Shown here piece by piece: positions 63,598 through 64,000 of a stretch of DNA of 64,000 nucleotides. Made by a program: the position numbers and the translations under genes. The DNA lies in assembly GCF_007997385.1 (NCBI RefSeq), contig NZ_VOSC01000012.1, positions 248,001-312,000 of the forward strand, read 5' to 3'. The stretch is from Seonamhaeicola algicola. GTDB taxonomy: Bacteria > Bacteroidota > Bacteroidia > Flavobacteriales > Flavobacteriaceae. Each line of letters begins with the position of its first letter. Positions within the stretch are counted from its first letter, which is position 1. The notes beneath the pieces are model-generated. The model saw nothing but the letters and a program-made list of their open reading frames with translations, had not been told where the DNA came from and did not search any database.

Positions 63598-63801
63598 ATG
63601 ACTACATTTTTTCTTGAAGCTAATTTTGATGGTATTATTTATTTAATACTCGCCATTATGTTTGGGCCAGCCGTTTTTTTAACACTTATAGGCTTTTTAG
63701 TAAGGCGAAAAAGCAAAAAAGCAGCCACAGTACTATTTATAATTGCTGCTGTTTATGTAATTGTTAGCCTTGGCATTTGCGGTACTTTAATGGCAGAATA
63801 A
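63598..63801 (+). CDS. Small membrane protein, unknown function
   Basis: 67 residues with two hydrophobic helices (GIIYLILAIMFGPAVFLTLI and TVLFIIAAVYVIVSLGICGT) around a basic loop RRKSKKAA. It follows the radical SAM gene by 18 bases and resembles in size the small two-helix protein at 61838-62041, though the sequences are not clearly alike. Probably part of the same operon. Function not known. Confidence 0.7.
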   Translation: MTTFFLEANFDGIIYLILAIMFGPAVFLTLIGFLVRRKSKKAATVLFIIAAVYVIVSLGICGTLMAE

Positions 63802-63881
63802 AAAAATGAGTAACAGGTTAATTTTAAAGTAAATAATATTGAAATTTCACAAAAACAAACGGGTAAACTAGCCGTAAATTG

Positions 63882-63928
63882 TTGCTACAAAATAATAGTT
63901 TTATCTTTGATTAAATAGAGTATCTTTG
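63882..63928 (+). promoter_or_regulatory. Promoter-like region near the window end
   Basis: TTG (63882-63884), 17 bases, TATCTTTG (63902-63909) fits the Bacteroidota consensus; a second TATCTTTG follows at 63921-63928. It presumably serves a gene beyond the right edge; no coding start is recognised in 63802-64000. Confidence 0.5.
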
Positions 63929-64000
63929 CGCCTCTAGTAATTTGAAATAATCAGCTAGGTATTGCACCACAGATAGTTTACTAGAAAACAAATTTTAATT

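Overview
The window reads as a chromosomal segment of an AT-rich member of the Bacteroidota, most likely family Flavobacteriaceae. The evidence is a SusC/SusD outer-membrane pair with a Bacteroidota-type ECF sigma factor and FecR, flavobacterial core-gene neighbourhoods (pdxA-yceD-rpmF-fabH-accB-accC; tdk-alr-mscL-asd), promoter boxes of the TAnnTTTG type, scarce Shine-Dalgarno sequences, and a short intergenic repeat I associate with this family. All assignments come from reading motifs by eye; no database search was run.

Layout. 1-2.9 kb: end of a TRAP transporter permease, a TetR regulator with an AhpD-like protein behind a perfect 10-bp-arm operator-like palindrome, and a type II haloacid dehalogenase. 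3.1-15.6 kb: a compact biosynthetic cluster with a SAM methyltransferase, a 2190-residue A-PCP-KS-AT-ACP-aminotransferase hybrid, a 1327-residue C-A-PCP-TE synthetase and an Sfp-type phosphopantetheinyl transferase whose stop codon lies antisense inside a tRNA-Ala gene. The predicted logic is: load an amino acid, extend it with malonate, transaminate the beta-keto group, couple glycine, release by thioesterase. 16-22.9 kb: ECF sigma, FecR anti-sigma, SusC-like TonB receptor and SusD-like lipoprotein without neighbouring carbohydrate enzymes. 23-31 kb: MATE pump, two tiny membrane proteins, QueD, a repeat copy, a duplicated membrane protein, LpxH, MFS, RecJ, OsmC-like and AhpD-like proteins.

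31-51 kb is mainly housekeeping: uracil-DNA glycosylase family protein, HopJ-like protein, RsmI, pentapeptide protein, Tdk-Alr, MscL, Asd, an S9 peptidase, an ABC ATPase, a GreA-like protein, fatty-acid initiation genes with L32 and PdxA, riboflavin synthase, a small protein with a possible PID-type sorting tail, and a large FAD/Fe-S oxidoreductase.

About 51.03-57.41 kb is an integrated mobile element in the 3' end of a tRNA with anticodon CAT. It has a tyrosine recombinase, an excisionase-like HTH protein, an HUH-type replication initiator preceded by iteron-like repeats, and a three-gene DpnII-like (expected GATC) restriction-modification cassette. A 13-bp core plus a duplicated tRNA terminator mark the ends, and identical 20-bp direct repeats lie just inside both ends. 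After it come mce, rbfA, a LolC/E-like permease, a SelT/W/H-like protein, a Dus enzyme, and a locus of an Lgt-like protein with altered catalytic residues, a radical SAM protein of the tetraether-synthase (MJ0619) type and two small membrane proteins. A second, inverted copy of the intergenic repeat sits immediately before the radical SAM gene.
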